DNA from: DATFVA01 sp963811905
GTDB lineage: Bacteria > Bacteroidota > Ignavibacteria > Ignavibacteriales > Ignavibacteriaceae
DNA: 64,000 bases
Assembly: GCA_963811905.1 (NCBI GenBank)
Contig: CAWETK010000009.1
Span: 248,001-312,000, forward strand
Direction of reading: 5' to 3'
Both the position numbers and the translations under genes were made by a program. Each line of letters opens with the position of its first letter. The first letter of the stretch is position 1. This document shows, piece by piece, positions 8,386 through 17,343 of this stretch. The notes under the pieces are model-generated. The model made no database searches. It was not told the DNA's origin and saw only the letters and a program-made list of their open reading frames with translations.

Positions 8386-9324
8386 ATGAAATTTTTACTT
8401 TCTTTGATTTGCGTTCTCTTAATAGCCGCAGGAATACAAGCTCAAACCTACAGGCTGGTAAAAATTTATATTAATGACAGATCTGATATTCAGTATCTGT
8501 ACCAGGCAGGACTTGAGTTTGATCACGCTTCCATCACGAAAGAGAATACTTTAAATGTATTCCTTAATGATGAGGAGTTCTCAAAACTTCAGGCAACAGG
8601 TTTCAATTACCAGGTTTTAATAGATGACTGGGCAAAATACTATAATGACCTGCCTAAATTAACTGAAGCGGAAAAACAGGATTTTATCCGGCAGAGTAAA
8701 GAGAATTATAATGTCGACCAGTTCGGTTTTGGATCGATGGGAGGCTATTATACTCTGGCAGAGGTTAATGCTCAGCTCGATTCAATGAGACTCCATTACC
8801 CTAGTCTGATATCAGTAAAGCAATCCATTGGAACCACTGTAGAAAACAGGCAGATCTATATGGTAAAGATTTCTGATAACCCTGATATAAATGAAAATGA
8901 ACCGCAGGTACTGTTCACAGCTATTCATCACGCACGTGAACCTGAAGGGATGGAACAGCTTGTTTATTTTATGTATTACCTGCTGGAAAATTATGCGTCA
9001 GATCCTTCGGTTAAATACCTTGTTGATCACCGTGAGATTTATTGTATACCTGTTGTTAATCCGGATGGGTATGAATATAATCATCAGATTGCTCCTAACG
9101 GCGGACATATGTGGAGAAAAAATAAAAAGGATAACGATGGAAACGGAGTGTTCAGTGAAAATAATGACGGCGTTGACCTGAACAGGAATTATGGTCCCTA
9201 TGCTTACTGGAATTCATCGAACGGCGGATCAAGCACTGATCCCGGATCTGAAACCTACCGAGGGACAGCACCATTTCTCAGAATTGGAAGCATCTGCTAT
9301 CCGCAATTTTCTTTCAGCCCATAA
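8386..9324 (+). CDS. M14 zinc carboxypeptidase, N-terminal fragment (frameshifted)
   Basis: First part of a secreted zinc carboxypeptidase. The start at 8386 is chosen because an AGGTGGAG ribosome site (8371-8378) precedes it and it opens with a signal peptide (MKFLLSLICVLLIAAGIQAQ); an upstream ATG at 8326 lacks both. An N-terminal prodomain of about 100 residues is followed by the peptidase domain. Zinc ligands lie in HHAREPEGME (HxxE). NPDGYEYN and DLNRNYG are the classic substrate-binding NPDG and NRN motifs. The frame is lost after RGTAPF at 9274-9276, where one T too many in CCATTTCTC sends it into 15 unrelated residues. The remainder is in the fragment 9191-11119. Confidence 0.85.
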   Translation: MKFLLSLICVLLIAAGIQAQTYRLVKIYINDRSDIQYLYQAGLEFDHASITKENTLNVFLNDEEFSKLQATGFNYQVLIDDWAKYYNDLPKLTEAEKQDFIRQSKENYNVDQFGFGSMGGYYTLAEVNAQLDSMRLHYPSLISVKQSIGTTVENRQIYMVKISDNPDINENEPQVLFTAIHHAREPEGMEQLVYFMYYLLENYASDPSVKYLVDHREIYCIPVVNPDGYEYNHQIAPNGGHMWRKNKKDNDGNGVFSENNDGVDLNRNYGPYAYWNSSNGGSSTDPGSETYRGTAPFLRIGSICYPQFSFSP

Positions 9325-11119
9325 TATAAATTGTGAATTGAACTATCACGCATTTGGCGAGGATATGATTTATCCTTACGGTGCTATAGATGCCGAAACC
9401 CCTGATTCGGTAATATTCAGAGAATTCTCCTCCGATATGACGGCTTATAATGGATACCTGGCGGGACGCGATGTACAGACTGTCGGATATTCTACACGCG
9501 GCAATAGTGATGATTATGCATATGACGGAGATACCACAGTAAACCATGGTAAAATTATCGCAATGACGCCTGAAGTGGGAAACAGCAGCGACTATTTCTG
9601 GCCCCCGCAGAGCAGGATAATCCCGATCGCACAGCAGAACCTGTTGCCTAACATTTATTTCACCTGGGTTGCGGGAGAATTTATTAAACTTGAGCATCCG
9701 AATTATGCCCAGCAGTATTTCAATCCCGGCGATGTAGTTGAAATGAGTCCTTCATTCAGAAATAAAGGTCTCTCCGCCGGAAGTAATATTGAGATAAATC
9801 TTAGTTCTTTAAGTTCATATGCATCTGTAATTAACGGAACTGCAAATTTTTCATCAATTCCTGCAAGGACCTCGGTTTCAGTATCCTCACCCCTTTCGTT
9901 TTCAATTGATGGTTCGGCACCTCTTGAAGAGAACATTAAATTGCTGGTTACCGTAAGCACAGATGGAGTGTTAATGTCTAATGATACACTGAATATTATC
10001 ATTGGTATCCCGACATACGTTTTTGTGGATTCGACTAATGATCCGAATAACTTATGGACGATTACTGCAACCCCCTCCAATCCTAAATGGGAGGCTACCA
10101 CAACTTCTTTCGTTTCAGCTCCTAATTCTTATACCGATAGTAAGAATGGTAATTATCTTAGTAACGCAACTGTTACAATGAGCCTCACAAATCCTCTTGA
10201 CCTTTCACTCGTATCAAATCCCAGGTTATCTTACTGGACAAAGTGGGATATTGAAACTGATTATGATTATGGTCAGGTTAAGATATCTACCAACGGAGGC
10301 TCGAATTGGACACCGCTTGAGGGGATGTATACGAATCCGGGAACCGGAACTTTTCAGCCGAATGGACAGCCGCTTTATGACGGTGCTCAGTCAGATTGGG
10401 TGAAGGAAGAAATCCTGCTTTCTTCTTTTAATCTTACGAATGTTAAGTTTCAATTCCAGCTGAAAACAGACCAATCGCTTACCCGCGATGGCTGGTATCT
10501 TGATGACATCGGAGTCATATATTACACACTTATTCCTGTTGAATTGAATTCCTTTACGGCTAAAACCGGGGATGAATCTGTGGTCTTGAACTGGCAGACC
10601 GCAACTGAAACCAATAATAAGGGATTCGAGATTCAGCGAGCCGCAGGAACTGTATCTCAACACAATGCCCAGTTCAAAACAATAGGATTTATCCAGGGAA
10701 ATGGTACTACAACTGAATTATCCCGTTACAACTTTACTGATAATTCGCCGGTTCAGGGTAAATCAATATACAGACTGAAACAGATTGATTTCAACGGCAC
10801 GTTCAGAATCTACGGACCTGTTGAGGCTGACTACCAGGGTGTAATCGATTATTCACTCTCTCAGAATTATCCGAACCCTTTTAATCCCTCAACAATTATT
10901 AACTACGCGCTGCCGCAGGCCGGGAATGTTGAAATTAAGATCTACAATCTACTCGGGGCGGAAGTTGCAACCCTCGTTAATGAGTACAAAGAAGCAGGGA
11001 AATACTCAGTTGAATTTTCAACAGACAACCTGGCAAATAAGATTGGTTCAGGAGTATATTTTTACTCAATAAAAACCGGATCATTTGTGAAAACCATGAA
11101 AATGATGCTGATTCGTTAA
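9191..11119 (+). CDS. M14 zinc carboxypeptidase, C-terminal fragment with T9SS sorting domain
   Basis: Continuation of the M14 carboxypeptidase; residues before FSELEASAIRNF (about base 9277) are out-of-frame. Here lie the third zinc ligand (CELNYHAFGE) and the catalytic Glu (AMTPEVGNS). After the peptidase domain come beta-sandwich modules: a long linker domain, a MAM/concanavalin-like module (LDLSLVSNPRLSYWTKWDIE...GWYLDDIGV) and a fibronectin-like stretch (TETNNKGFEIQRA). The T9SS C-terminal sorting domain is SLSQNYPNPFNPSTIINYALP...SGVYFYSIKTG. Without the indel the mature enzyme is about 890 residues, exported and probably surface-anchored. A terminator follows. Confidence 0.85.
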   Translation: MVPMLTGIHRTADQALIPDLKPTEGQHHFSELEASAIRNFLSAHNINCELNYHAFGEDMIYPYGAIDAETPDSVIFREFSSDMTAYNGYLAGRDVQTVGYSTRGNSDDYAYDGDTTVNHGKIIAMTPEVGNSSDYFWPPQSRIIPIAQQNLLPNIYFTWVAGEFIKLEHPNYAQQYFNPGDVVEMSPSFRNKGLSAGSNIEINLSSLSSYASVINGTANFSSIPARTSVSVSSPLSFSIDGSAPLEENIKLLVTVSTDGVLMSNDTLNIIIGIPTYVFVDSTNDPNNLWTITATPSNPKWEATTTSFVSAPNSYTDSKNGNYLSNATVTMSLTNPLDLSLVSNPRLSYWTKWDIETDYDYGQVKISTNGGSNWTPLEGMYTNPGTGTFQPNGQPLYDGAQSDWVKEEILLSSFNLTNVKFQFQLKTDQSLTRDGWYLDDIGVIYYTLIPVELNSFTAKTGDESVVLNWQTATETNNKGFEIQRAAGTVSQHNAQFKTIGFIQGNGTTTELSRYNFTDNSPVQGKSIYRLKQIDFNGTFRIYGPVEADYQGVIDYSLSQNYPNPFNPSTIINYALPQAGNVEIKIYNLLGAEVATLVNEYKEAGKYSVEFSTDNLANKIGSGVYFYSIKTGSFVKTMKMMLIR

Positions 11120-11146
11120 ACTTCGTATATTCCCGCAACAATTGGA

Positions 11147-11179
11147 AGAGGCTGTTTAATTCAAACAGCCTCTTTTTTT
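11147..11179 (+). terminator. Rho-independent terminator
   Basis: Perfect 11-bp stem AGAGGCTGTTT / AAACAGCCTCT with a 5-base loop, running into seven T. Terminates the M14 peptidase transcript. Confidence 0.92.
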
Positions 11180-11188
11180 GTCCTGTAA

Positions 11189-11288
11189 AATCCTTCCAGC
11201 TTAATTTAATTAATACTCAGCTATTCTTTAGACAGCCAGGGGTTAGGTAAAGCAAGCTGAATCCTAATTAAATTAAGCTTAAAGGATT
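11189..11288. repeat. Long imperfect inverted repeat (24-bp arms)
   Basis: Arms 11189-11212 and 11265-11288 are inverted copies matching at 22 of 24 positions (AATCCTT..AGCTTAATTTAATTA), around a 52-bp centre with a further short pairing (CAGCT/AGCTG). It could be a small palindromic element or a structured RNA; no target-site duplication is seen. Confidence 0.65.
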
Positions 11289-11422
11289 AATGCAACCAGC
11301 TTTACAGAAAACCGATATCAAGGACTGAAGAAATAGGATTAAAGCGAGAAGATTAACTTGCCATGACTTTTAGAATACGCGGGTGAGGGAGCCTGTTATG
11401 CCGTAGTTATAGCGTTGTTTGA

Positions 11423-11466
11423 GGCCGATTGATGGCCGAAAGAAGGCCGAGAGATGGCCGAAAGAA
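11423..11466. repeat. 11-bp tandem repeat, 4 units (GGCCGAnAGAw)
   Basis: Four contiguous 11-mers: GGCCGATTGAT, GGCCGAAAGAA, GGCCGAGAGAT, GGCCGAAAGAA. Closely related units occur at 26785-26817. Confidence 0.8.
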
Positions 11467-11822
11467 AATGGAAAAATTGAAGATGAAATGTTACATTTCG
11501 TACAAATTTAACATATTTATATATAAAATAAAACCGGGGAAACAAAAACGGCAAGAATATTCACACAGCCTCTTCAGCTCGTGGGTTACTGTTAAATAAA
11601 AAGAATCACGGCTTTAGCTTTAGCCATTTAATTCAGTACAGCATCCTGATCTTAAAAATATTTGTTAGGAAATGAATTTTATTTTGCATAATATACTCTC
11701 ACTTTTCCACCTTTATCAGTTACACTTTCCACTGGCTTGTCTTTTATAATTGGAGCCAATAGTGAATACGTTGGTCTTTCCTTAATTGGGATAGAATTAT
11801 CAATCAAAAAATAGAGGCACAT

Positions 11823-13796
11823 ATGAAAGTGATTTGCTGTTTTCTGGTGCTGCTCTTGTATGGGGATTTAGTGCTGGCGCAATCCGTTATTAATTACAGC
11901 ATTAATACAGATATTATTACAGGTGATATAAGCCCTTATATTTACGGGGCAAATGTTCTGCACAATTTTCCCGTCAGTGCAGTCAATAACTATTACCCTG
12001 GTATTCCATCACGAAGATTCGGCGGTGACAGAGTTACCGGGTATAACTGGGAAAATAATTTTTCCAATGGCGGAAGTTATGTCTGCGATCCCAATCATCC
12101 GGGGAACAACAATTATTGCAGTCCAAATGATGATGCTCTGCCTTACTTTCACCAGGTACCGTTGGGTGATTATCAGTCACCCGGAATTGTTTTGAAATAT
12201 TTTCATGATATTTCTGTAGACAATGGATCCTTCTCGCTGATCCAATTGCCGATGGCTGGATATGTCTCACGGGATGGAGACGGGTATGTAACCGTTGCTC
12301 AATCAGCTCCTTCCGATCGATGGGTAAAAGTTGTGAATGAGAAGGGTTCTCCCTTTACTATTAATCCGGATCCTGATGATGCGAATATGTATGTGGATGA
12401 AGAAATTAATTTTCTGCTTCAGACTTATGGCAATTCCTCTGCTCCTGCAGGTGTTAAAGCATATGAAATGGATAATGAACCCGATATCTGGTATGCAGAT
12501 GGTATTCAGGGGGGTATAGAAACAGGAACACACCCAAGGTTATTTCCGCAGCCATTACGTGTTGATACTTTTCTTTTTAAATCAAAAGAACTGGCTAAAA
12601 CTATCAAGAGAATGGATCCGGGAGCTGAAACTTTCGGTCCCGCTTTTGCCAATTACGCCGGATATTATAATCTTCACGAGGCGCCCGACTGGGGTAATTA
12701 CTCTGGTACATACCCCCGGTTCGTGGAAGCTTATCTGGCAAAAATGAACCAATATTCGCAGGCTGAAAATAAAAGGCTGCTTGATGTTTTTACCCTGCAC
12801 TGGTATTCTCAGGAGGATGGAATTGACAGCGATCTGAACACACCCGATGTGGCTCAAAGAAGAATGCAGGCACCCCGTTCTTTGTGGGATAATACTTATG
12901 TTGAAAACAGCTGGATTACACAGTATGTCACACTGGGACAGCCTATTCAGCAGATTCCCGATCTGCAGAATGCAGTAAATATTTATTATCCCGGTACTAA
13001 AACCGGTTTTACTGAATGGCGCTTCGGCACAGGTGATAACATCAGCACTGGTATTGCAACCGCTGATGCGCTTGGTATATTCGGCAAATTTAATGTCTAT
13101 TTCGCTTCATTCTTTGAAAAACTCGAAGGATATGCTAAAAGTGCTTTTATGATATACCGGAATTACGACGGCAGCAATGGCAGATTCGGAAATAAGGAGG
13201 TTTATTCCTCTGATAACGATGTAGCGAAAACTTCGATATATGCTTCTTTAAATGATAATAATTCTGAGCTTCACATTATTGCGTTAAATAAAACAAACGA
13301 AACTATTGAAGGGCATTTTTCCGTTGCAGGAAATATGAATTTCAACCAGGGAATTCAGACTTATGGATTTTCTGATGGAAACCCTTCTGTGACTTTCCTT
13401 GGGACTTCGAATATTCTGAATAACAATCAGTTTACTTATAGTATCCAGCCTCTTTCGGTGATGCATTTTGTGCTGGTTAATTCATCGTCTGTTATCGAGA
13501 ATGGAAATACTCCCGATAATTATAACCTTAGCCAGAATTTTCCAAATCCGTTCAACCCGTCTACAAAAATAATGTACGCTGTTCGGGAACGTTCTCAAAT
13601 AAAAATACAGGTTTATGACGTTTTAGGAAAAGTAATAAAAACACTTGTAAATTCTGAAATGGATAAAGGCACTTACTCAATTATATTTTCGGGAGAAGGT
13701 CTCTCAAGCGGGGTTTATTTCTATAAGATAGAAGCAATCCCCCTGCAGGGAGGGGAAGGTTATTCCGGGTTTAAAAAGATGGTTTTATTACGATAA
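11823..13796 (+). CDS. Glycoside hydrolase family 44 with T9SS sorting domain
   Basis: Secreted endo-acting glycanase (GH44 members act on cellulose, xyloglucan and related beta-glucans), 657 residues. Signal peptide 1-20 (MKVICCFLVLLLYGDLVLAQ). The family opening ISPYIYGANV and SRRFGGDRVTGYNWENN lead into the (beta/alpha)8 barrel. The general acid/base is Glu219 in YEMDNEPDIW and the nucleophile Glu398 in TGFTEWRFG; their spacing suits GH44. A beta-sandwich domain (about residues 455-555) and a T9SS tail (NLSQNFPNPFNPSTKIMYAV...SGVYFYKIEAIP) follow. The tail carries a small insertion (LQGGEGYSG) before the final KKMVLLR. The substrate is not determinable by eye. Confidence 0.85.
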   Translation: MKVICCFLVLLLYGDLVLAQSVINYSINTDIITGDISPYIYGANVLHNFPVSAVNNYYPGIPSRRFGGDRVTGYNWENNFSNGGSYVCDPNHPGNNNYCSPNDDALPYFHQVPLGDYQSPGIVLKYFHDISVDNGSFSLIQLPMAGYVSRDGDGYVTVAQSAPSDRWVKVVNEKGSPFTINPDPDDANMYVDEEINFLLQTYGNSSAPAGVKAYEMDNEPDIWYADGIQGGIETGTHPRLFPQPLRVDTFLFKSKELAKTIKRMDPGAETFGPAFANYAGYYNLHEAPDWGNYSGTYPRFVEAYLAKMNQYSQAENKRLLDVFTLHWYSQEDGIDSDLNTPDVAQRRMQAPRSLWDNTYVENSWITQYVTLGQPIQQIPDLQNAVNIYYPGTKTGFTEWRFGTGDNISTGIATADALGIFGKFNVYFASFFEKLEGYAKSAFMIYRNYDGSNGRFGNKEVYSSDNDVAKTSIYASLNDNNSELHIIALNKTNETIEGHFSVAGNMNFNQGIQTYGFSDGNPSVTFLGTSNILNNNQFTYSIQPLSVMHFVLVNSSSVIENGNTPDNYNLSQNFPNPFNPSTKIMYAVRERSQIKIQVYDVLGKVIKTLVNSEMDKGTYSIIFSGEGLSSGVYFYKIEAIPLQGGEGYSGFKKMVLLR

Positions 13797-13808
13797 TATT
13801 AAATCATT

Positions 13809-13836
13809 GCGGCAGGTATTTTATCTGCCGCCTTTT
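13809..13836 (+). terminator. Intrinsic terminator after GH44
   Basis: Stem GCGGCAG / CTGCCGC with a 9-base loop followed by CTTTT, 12 bp after the GH44 stop. Its right arm overlaps the last codons of the convergent HAD phosphatase gene. Confidence 0.75.
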
Positions 13837-14489
13837 ATCTCCGGATTCTTTATAATACTAAGAAGTTCACTGATTTTATCTATAAAAAAATCGGGATTCT
13901 CAGGTTCCAGAATTTCTTTCGATCTGTAGCCATATGTAACTGCACAGCTCATCGCACCTGCATTCTTCCCGCAATTAATATCAAGTTCAGAATCCCCAAT
14001 CATTATGGTTTTAGCTTCTTCAACTCTTAGTTCATTGCAGATAAAATGCAGAGGTTCGGGGGAAGGCTTTATCGGAAGATCCTTCCTTCTTCCCATAACC
14101 AGTGAGAAATACTTCCTCAGCCTGAAATGGTCGATTATCTTATCAGCCTGATCCTGTCCTTTTGTTGTAAGGAGTGAAATTTTAATTCCCTGCCTGTGCA
14201 TTTTGTCCAATACATCAGTTGCACCGGGATAAATAACCGATTCATCAATAAAATCGAAATAATAACCTTTGTATATATCAATAAATTCCTCGATATCGGT
14301 TACCGGTATATTCAGGTCGCTGAAAATATGCAGAAAGTGATGACCGATTCTCTTCTGAAATTCGATCTCAAGAAGCGGTTCTTTAATATTCAGATACTTA
14401 AGAGTTTTAACTGTAGTTTTGAAAATCGTCTGATAGGAATCGATGAGAGTTCCGTCGAGATCAAAACAAATGTGTTTAATTTTTTTCAT
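13821..14489 (-). CDS. HAD-superfamily hydrolase, phosphoglycolate phosphatase-like
   Basis: Cytoplasmic phosphatase of the haloacid dehalogenase superfamily, 222 residues with the ATG at 14489; an upstream in-frame ATG at 14519 would only add a hydrophobic decapeptide. Motif I is FDLDGTLIDS (nucleophile and acid/base Asp), followed by an alpha-helical cap. Motif II is SLLTTKG, motif III the Lys in KPSPEP, and motif IV MIGDSELDINCGKNAG. This is the Gph/PGP-like subgroup (subfamily IA). The substrate is uncertain, with 2-phosphoglycolate or another small phosphate ester plausible. Confidence 0.8.
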   Translation of the reverse strand: MKKIKHICFDLDGTLIDSYQTIFKTTVKTLKYLNIKEPLLEIEFQKRIGHHFLHIFSDLNIPVTDIEEFIDIYKGYYFDFIDESVIYPGATDVLDKMHRQGIKISLLTTKGQDQADKIIDHFRLRKYFSLVMGRRKDLPIKPSPEPLHFICNELRVEEAKTIMIGDSELDINCGKNAGAMSCAVTYGYRSKEILEPENPDFFIDKISELLSIIKNPEIKGGR

Positions 14490-14668
14490 AGCAGTGATAA
14501 AAATAATAAAGGATTTCATTTGGGCATAATATTCCCGAATCGGGAGAGAAAAAAATGATCTCAGTTGCTCTGTAATATGTTATCTGCCGCAGTTTGATTT
14601 GTAATAAGTTTTACCTCTCATAAATAATATATATTACTATACTTACAGAATGAAAACGATTATTTCTT

Positions 14669-15532
14669 ATGATACATTTACATCCTAAAATTATCTGGCA
14701 GCTTACTAAAAAAACAGGAAAGGAATGGAAAGAGCATAAGCCCTTATTTATGGGAGCAGGTATTTCTTTCTATATAATACTTTCGCTTGGCCCTATCCTG
14801 ACACTGCTGGTGCTGCTGGTGGGAAGCTTTATGGGCAAAGCCAATACAATCCAGCAGATTGTATCTCAGATGCAGAATATAGTTGGCCAGAAACCCGCTC
14901 AGATAATCCAGCAGATTGTTGAAAAAGCTTCAAATTCTTCAACCAATTTTATGACCATTCTTTCGAGTATCCCGCTTCTGTTCTTCGGTTCAACCATGAT
15001 ATTTTACCAGATCAGGAATGCACTGAATACGATATGGGATATTGATGCAGATAAACAAAAAGGATTGATAAATATAATAAAGAAATATGGTTTTTCTTTC
15101 CTGATGCTCTCAATAGTAGGCCTGATTTTTCTTGCACTCGTTCTGAAGAATCCTATAATGCAGAATGTACAGTCGCAGATAAATAATATTGTCCCCATAC
15201 CGCCTTTTTTAATTACTGTGGCTGATTATGTTATATCTTTCCTTCTCCTTACCGTTCTGTTTGCGATGATTTATAAGGTCCTCCCCGAAGCAGATATAAG
15301 CTGGTCTGATGTTTGGGTCGGAGCTTTTGTTACCGCATTTTTATTTTTGATTGTTCAAATAATAGTCGCATTTAACGCCAAAAATTCAAATATAGAATCA
15401 GCTTTCGGCTCTATAGGTGTGTTTACTATACTCTATTTATGGATTTTTTATTCTTCCCTGATCTTCCTCTTCGGTGCCGAGTTCACCAAAATTTATGCGA
15501 AGAAATACGGAACATTTAAGGAAGAGGAATAA
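14669..15532 (+). CDS. YihY/BrkB-family inner-membrane protein
   Basis: Polytopic membrane protein of the YihY/UPF0761 family (often labelled ribonuclease BN or virulence factor BrkB), 287 residues. Early motif AGISFYIILSLGPILTLLV, central LRNALNTIWDID-like segment (QIRNALNTIWDIDADKQKG), and later AFNAKNSNIESAFGSIGVFTILYLWIFYSSLIFLFGAEFTKIYA, the conserved family end. About six membrane helices. The biochemical function is not established; the RNase BN name is a historical misassignment. It ends 4 bp before the convergent UbiB-like gene. Confidence 0.85.
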   Translation: MIHLHPKIIWQLTKKTGKEWKEHKPLFMGAGISFYIILSLGPILTLLVLLVGSFMGKANTIQQIVSQMQNIVGQKPAQIIQQIVEKASNSSTNFMTILSSIPLLFFGSTMIFYQIRNALNTIWDIDADKQKGLINIIKKYGFSFLMLSIVGLIFLALVLKNPIMQNVQSQINNIVPIPPFLITVADYVISFLLLTVLFAMIYKVLPEADISWSDVWVGAFVTAFLFLIVQIIVAFNAKNSNIESAFGSIGVFTILYLWIFYSSLIFLFGAEFTKIYAKKYGTFKEEE

Positions 15533-15536
15533 CTTC

Positions 15537-17210
15537 TCATATCTTCTTCTCTCTCCCTTCATCATAACGCAGAATACTGATCATAATTGCACACCCGCAG
15601 ATGCCCGCTAATATAAAAAGAATCATTGCAATTCCAGGGTATCCGAATATCGTAAAATCTGTTCTTACCCGCATCATCAGCGCTGCTCCGATTATAAAGG
15701 CCGCCACAATTGCCCCGAGAGTAATTCTGTTTGCTATTTTCTGCAGGTCTCTTGTCAGTCTTAATTCATCTATTGCATCTACTTTAATCTTCAGCTTATT
15801 ATTTGATAGAAGATAAAGAAGCTTATTGATCCTCGAGGGAAGTTTTTTTATAAGCTCGTTCATTTCCAGAAGCGATGAAAAAATATTCCCGGGCGAAAAG
15901 TTCTTCAGCATATGCTTCTGCATTACCGCATTAGCATGTTTTTTGATTACTTCATTGGGATTAAATTCGGGTTCCAGTATTTTCCCTATCTCATCCAGGT
16001 TCAGAAGAGTTTTACCGAGCATTGTTAAATCAGCTGATGGTCTCAATCCATTTTTCGCTGAGATCTTTGCAAGTTCTGCTACAACTCTGCCTACCTGGAT
16101 ATCTTCCAGTGAAGCGTTATAGTATCGGCTGACATAATATCCTATGTCTTTTCTAAGCTGATCCTCATCAAAATTTGCAAGAGGAGTGCCCAGCCTGAGG
16201 CTTATTTTCGCAGCTTCATCACCGTTTCCTTCACTTATTACAAGCAGCAGCTTTAATAACAAATCCCTCATTGCCGGAGTAATCCTTGCTGTCATCCCAA
16301 GGTCGATAAGAGCTATTTTTTTATCGTGTGTCAGGAATACATTGCCGGGATGGGGATCGGCATGAAAAAAACCATGGATCAGTACCTGGTCAAGGTAGGC
16401 CTCCAGCAATTCTGTTGATAATTTGTGTCCGTCTGTATCAAGCCTGGCAATGGGACTAAATTTCGATACTTTCATTCCATGGATATAATCCATTGTAAGT
16501 ACCTTTGAAGAAGTGTAATCTGTTACCGGCTGCGGAACTATAATGTCTTCGTAATCCTTTACGATCTCAGTAAGTTTTATCAGGTTCTGTGCCTCTTTGA
16601 GGTAATCAAGTTCAAGCAGAATGGATTTCCTGAACTCTTCAAGCAGGTTTTCAAATAAATATTTCCTGCCGATTTCGGTGTGCTTATCAATTGATTCTGT
16701 TATTTCTTTTAATGCGTCCAGATCTTCAAGAACGATATTCCTGATATCCGGTCTCTGTACTTTAACTGCAACCTCTTTTCCTGTTCTTAGAACTGCCCTG
16801 TGAACCTGCCCGAGAGATGCCGCCGCAATGGGCTTCTCATCAAATTCATTGAATGCCTTTGATATTCTTACACCAAGCTCTTCAGTAATGGTTTTTTCCA
16901 CATCCTTAAAAGAGAATGGCGTTACTTTATCCTGAAGCCTGGAAAGAGAATCAATATAAGGACGGGTAAGAAGATCGGGCCTTGTTGAAAGCAGTTGACC
17001 CAGTTTGATGAACGTGGGTCCCATCTCCTGAAGCTCCCTGCAAAGTTTTTCGGCATCTTTTTTAATTTCGTCTGATCCCGAGCCTTCTTCCGATATATCC
17101 ATTTTATCAAATTCTGATTTCCTGAAAATCTGTTCAGTATTATGCCGGAGCAGCAGCATAACAATGTTTTTATATCTTTTCAGTTTTTCCGGATTTAATG
17201 TGATAAGCAT
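15537..17210 (-). CDS. UbiB/ABC1-type atypical kinase
   Basis: Member of the ABC1/ADCK/UbiB protein-kinase-like family, 557 residues, matching the usual length. The N-terminal extension carries the KxGQ motif (KLGQLLSTRPDLL), and the alanine-rich nucleotide loop is IAAASLGQVHRA. The catalytic core has HGFFHADPHPGNVF and ALIDLGMTARI (Mg-binding DLG). Two C-terminal membrane helices anchor it (TLGAIVAAFIIGAALMM, IAMILFILAGICGCAIMI). Family members support quinone biosynthesis and lipid homeostasis, probably as ATPases. Quinone type is not shown by the window. Confidence 0.85.
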   Translation of the reverse strand: MLITLNPEKLKRYKNIVMLLLRHNTEQIFRKSEFDKMDISEEGSGSDEIKKDAEKLCRELQEMGPTFIKLGQLLSTRPDLLTRPYIDSLSRLQDKVTPFSFKDVEKTITEELGVRISKAFNEFDEKPIAAASLGQVHRAVLRTGKEVAVKVQRPDIRNIVLEDLDALKEITESIDKHTEIGRKYLFENLLEEFRKSILLELDYLKEAQNLIKLTEIVKDYEDIIVPQPVTDYTSSKVLTMDYIHGMKVSKFSPIARLDTDGHKLSTELLEAYLDQVLIHGFFHADPHPGNVFLTHDKKIALIDLGMTARITPAMRDLLLKLLLVISEGNGDEAAKISLRLGTPLANFDEDQLRKDIGYYVSRYYNASLEDIQVGRVVAELAKISAKNGLRPSADLTMLGKTLLNLDEIGKILEPEFNPNEVIKKHANAVMQKHMLKNFSPGNIFSSLLEMNELIKKLPSRINKLLYLLSNNKLKIKVDAIDELRLTRDLQKIANRITLGAIVAAFIIGAALMMRVRTDFTIFGYPGIAMILFILAGICGCAIMISILRYDEGREKKI

Positions 17211-17343
17211 TTTTTTTGATTTCTTATTTTTAATTTTTGCGGTAAAAAATATCGATTATAGTTAACTTTGCAGGAATATAAAGCAATTCTCAGCTTTTGT
17301 CTGTGTTGTTATTCTGATTTACTTTTTAACCTGCAGGAAACCA

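Larger units (their letters stand above)
11120..11822. other. 700-bp intergenic region with repeats, no gene seen
   Basis: Between the M14 peptidase and the GH44 gene. It contains a terminator (11147-11179), a long imperfect hairpin (11189-11288) and an 11-bp tandem array (11423-11466), then A/T-rich sequence that must carry the GH44 promoter. An AGAGG ribosome site sits about 5 bases before the GH44 start. I found no convincing coding frame or RNA gene. Confidence 0.5.

Noticed and set aside
11423..11466. CRISPR array
   Set aside because: Units are 11 bp with no spacers; far too short for CRISPR repeats, and no cas genes nearby.
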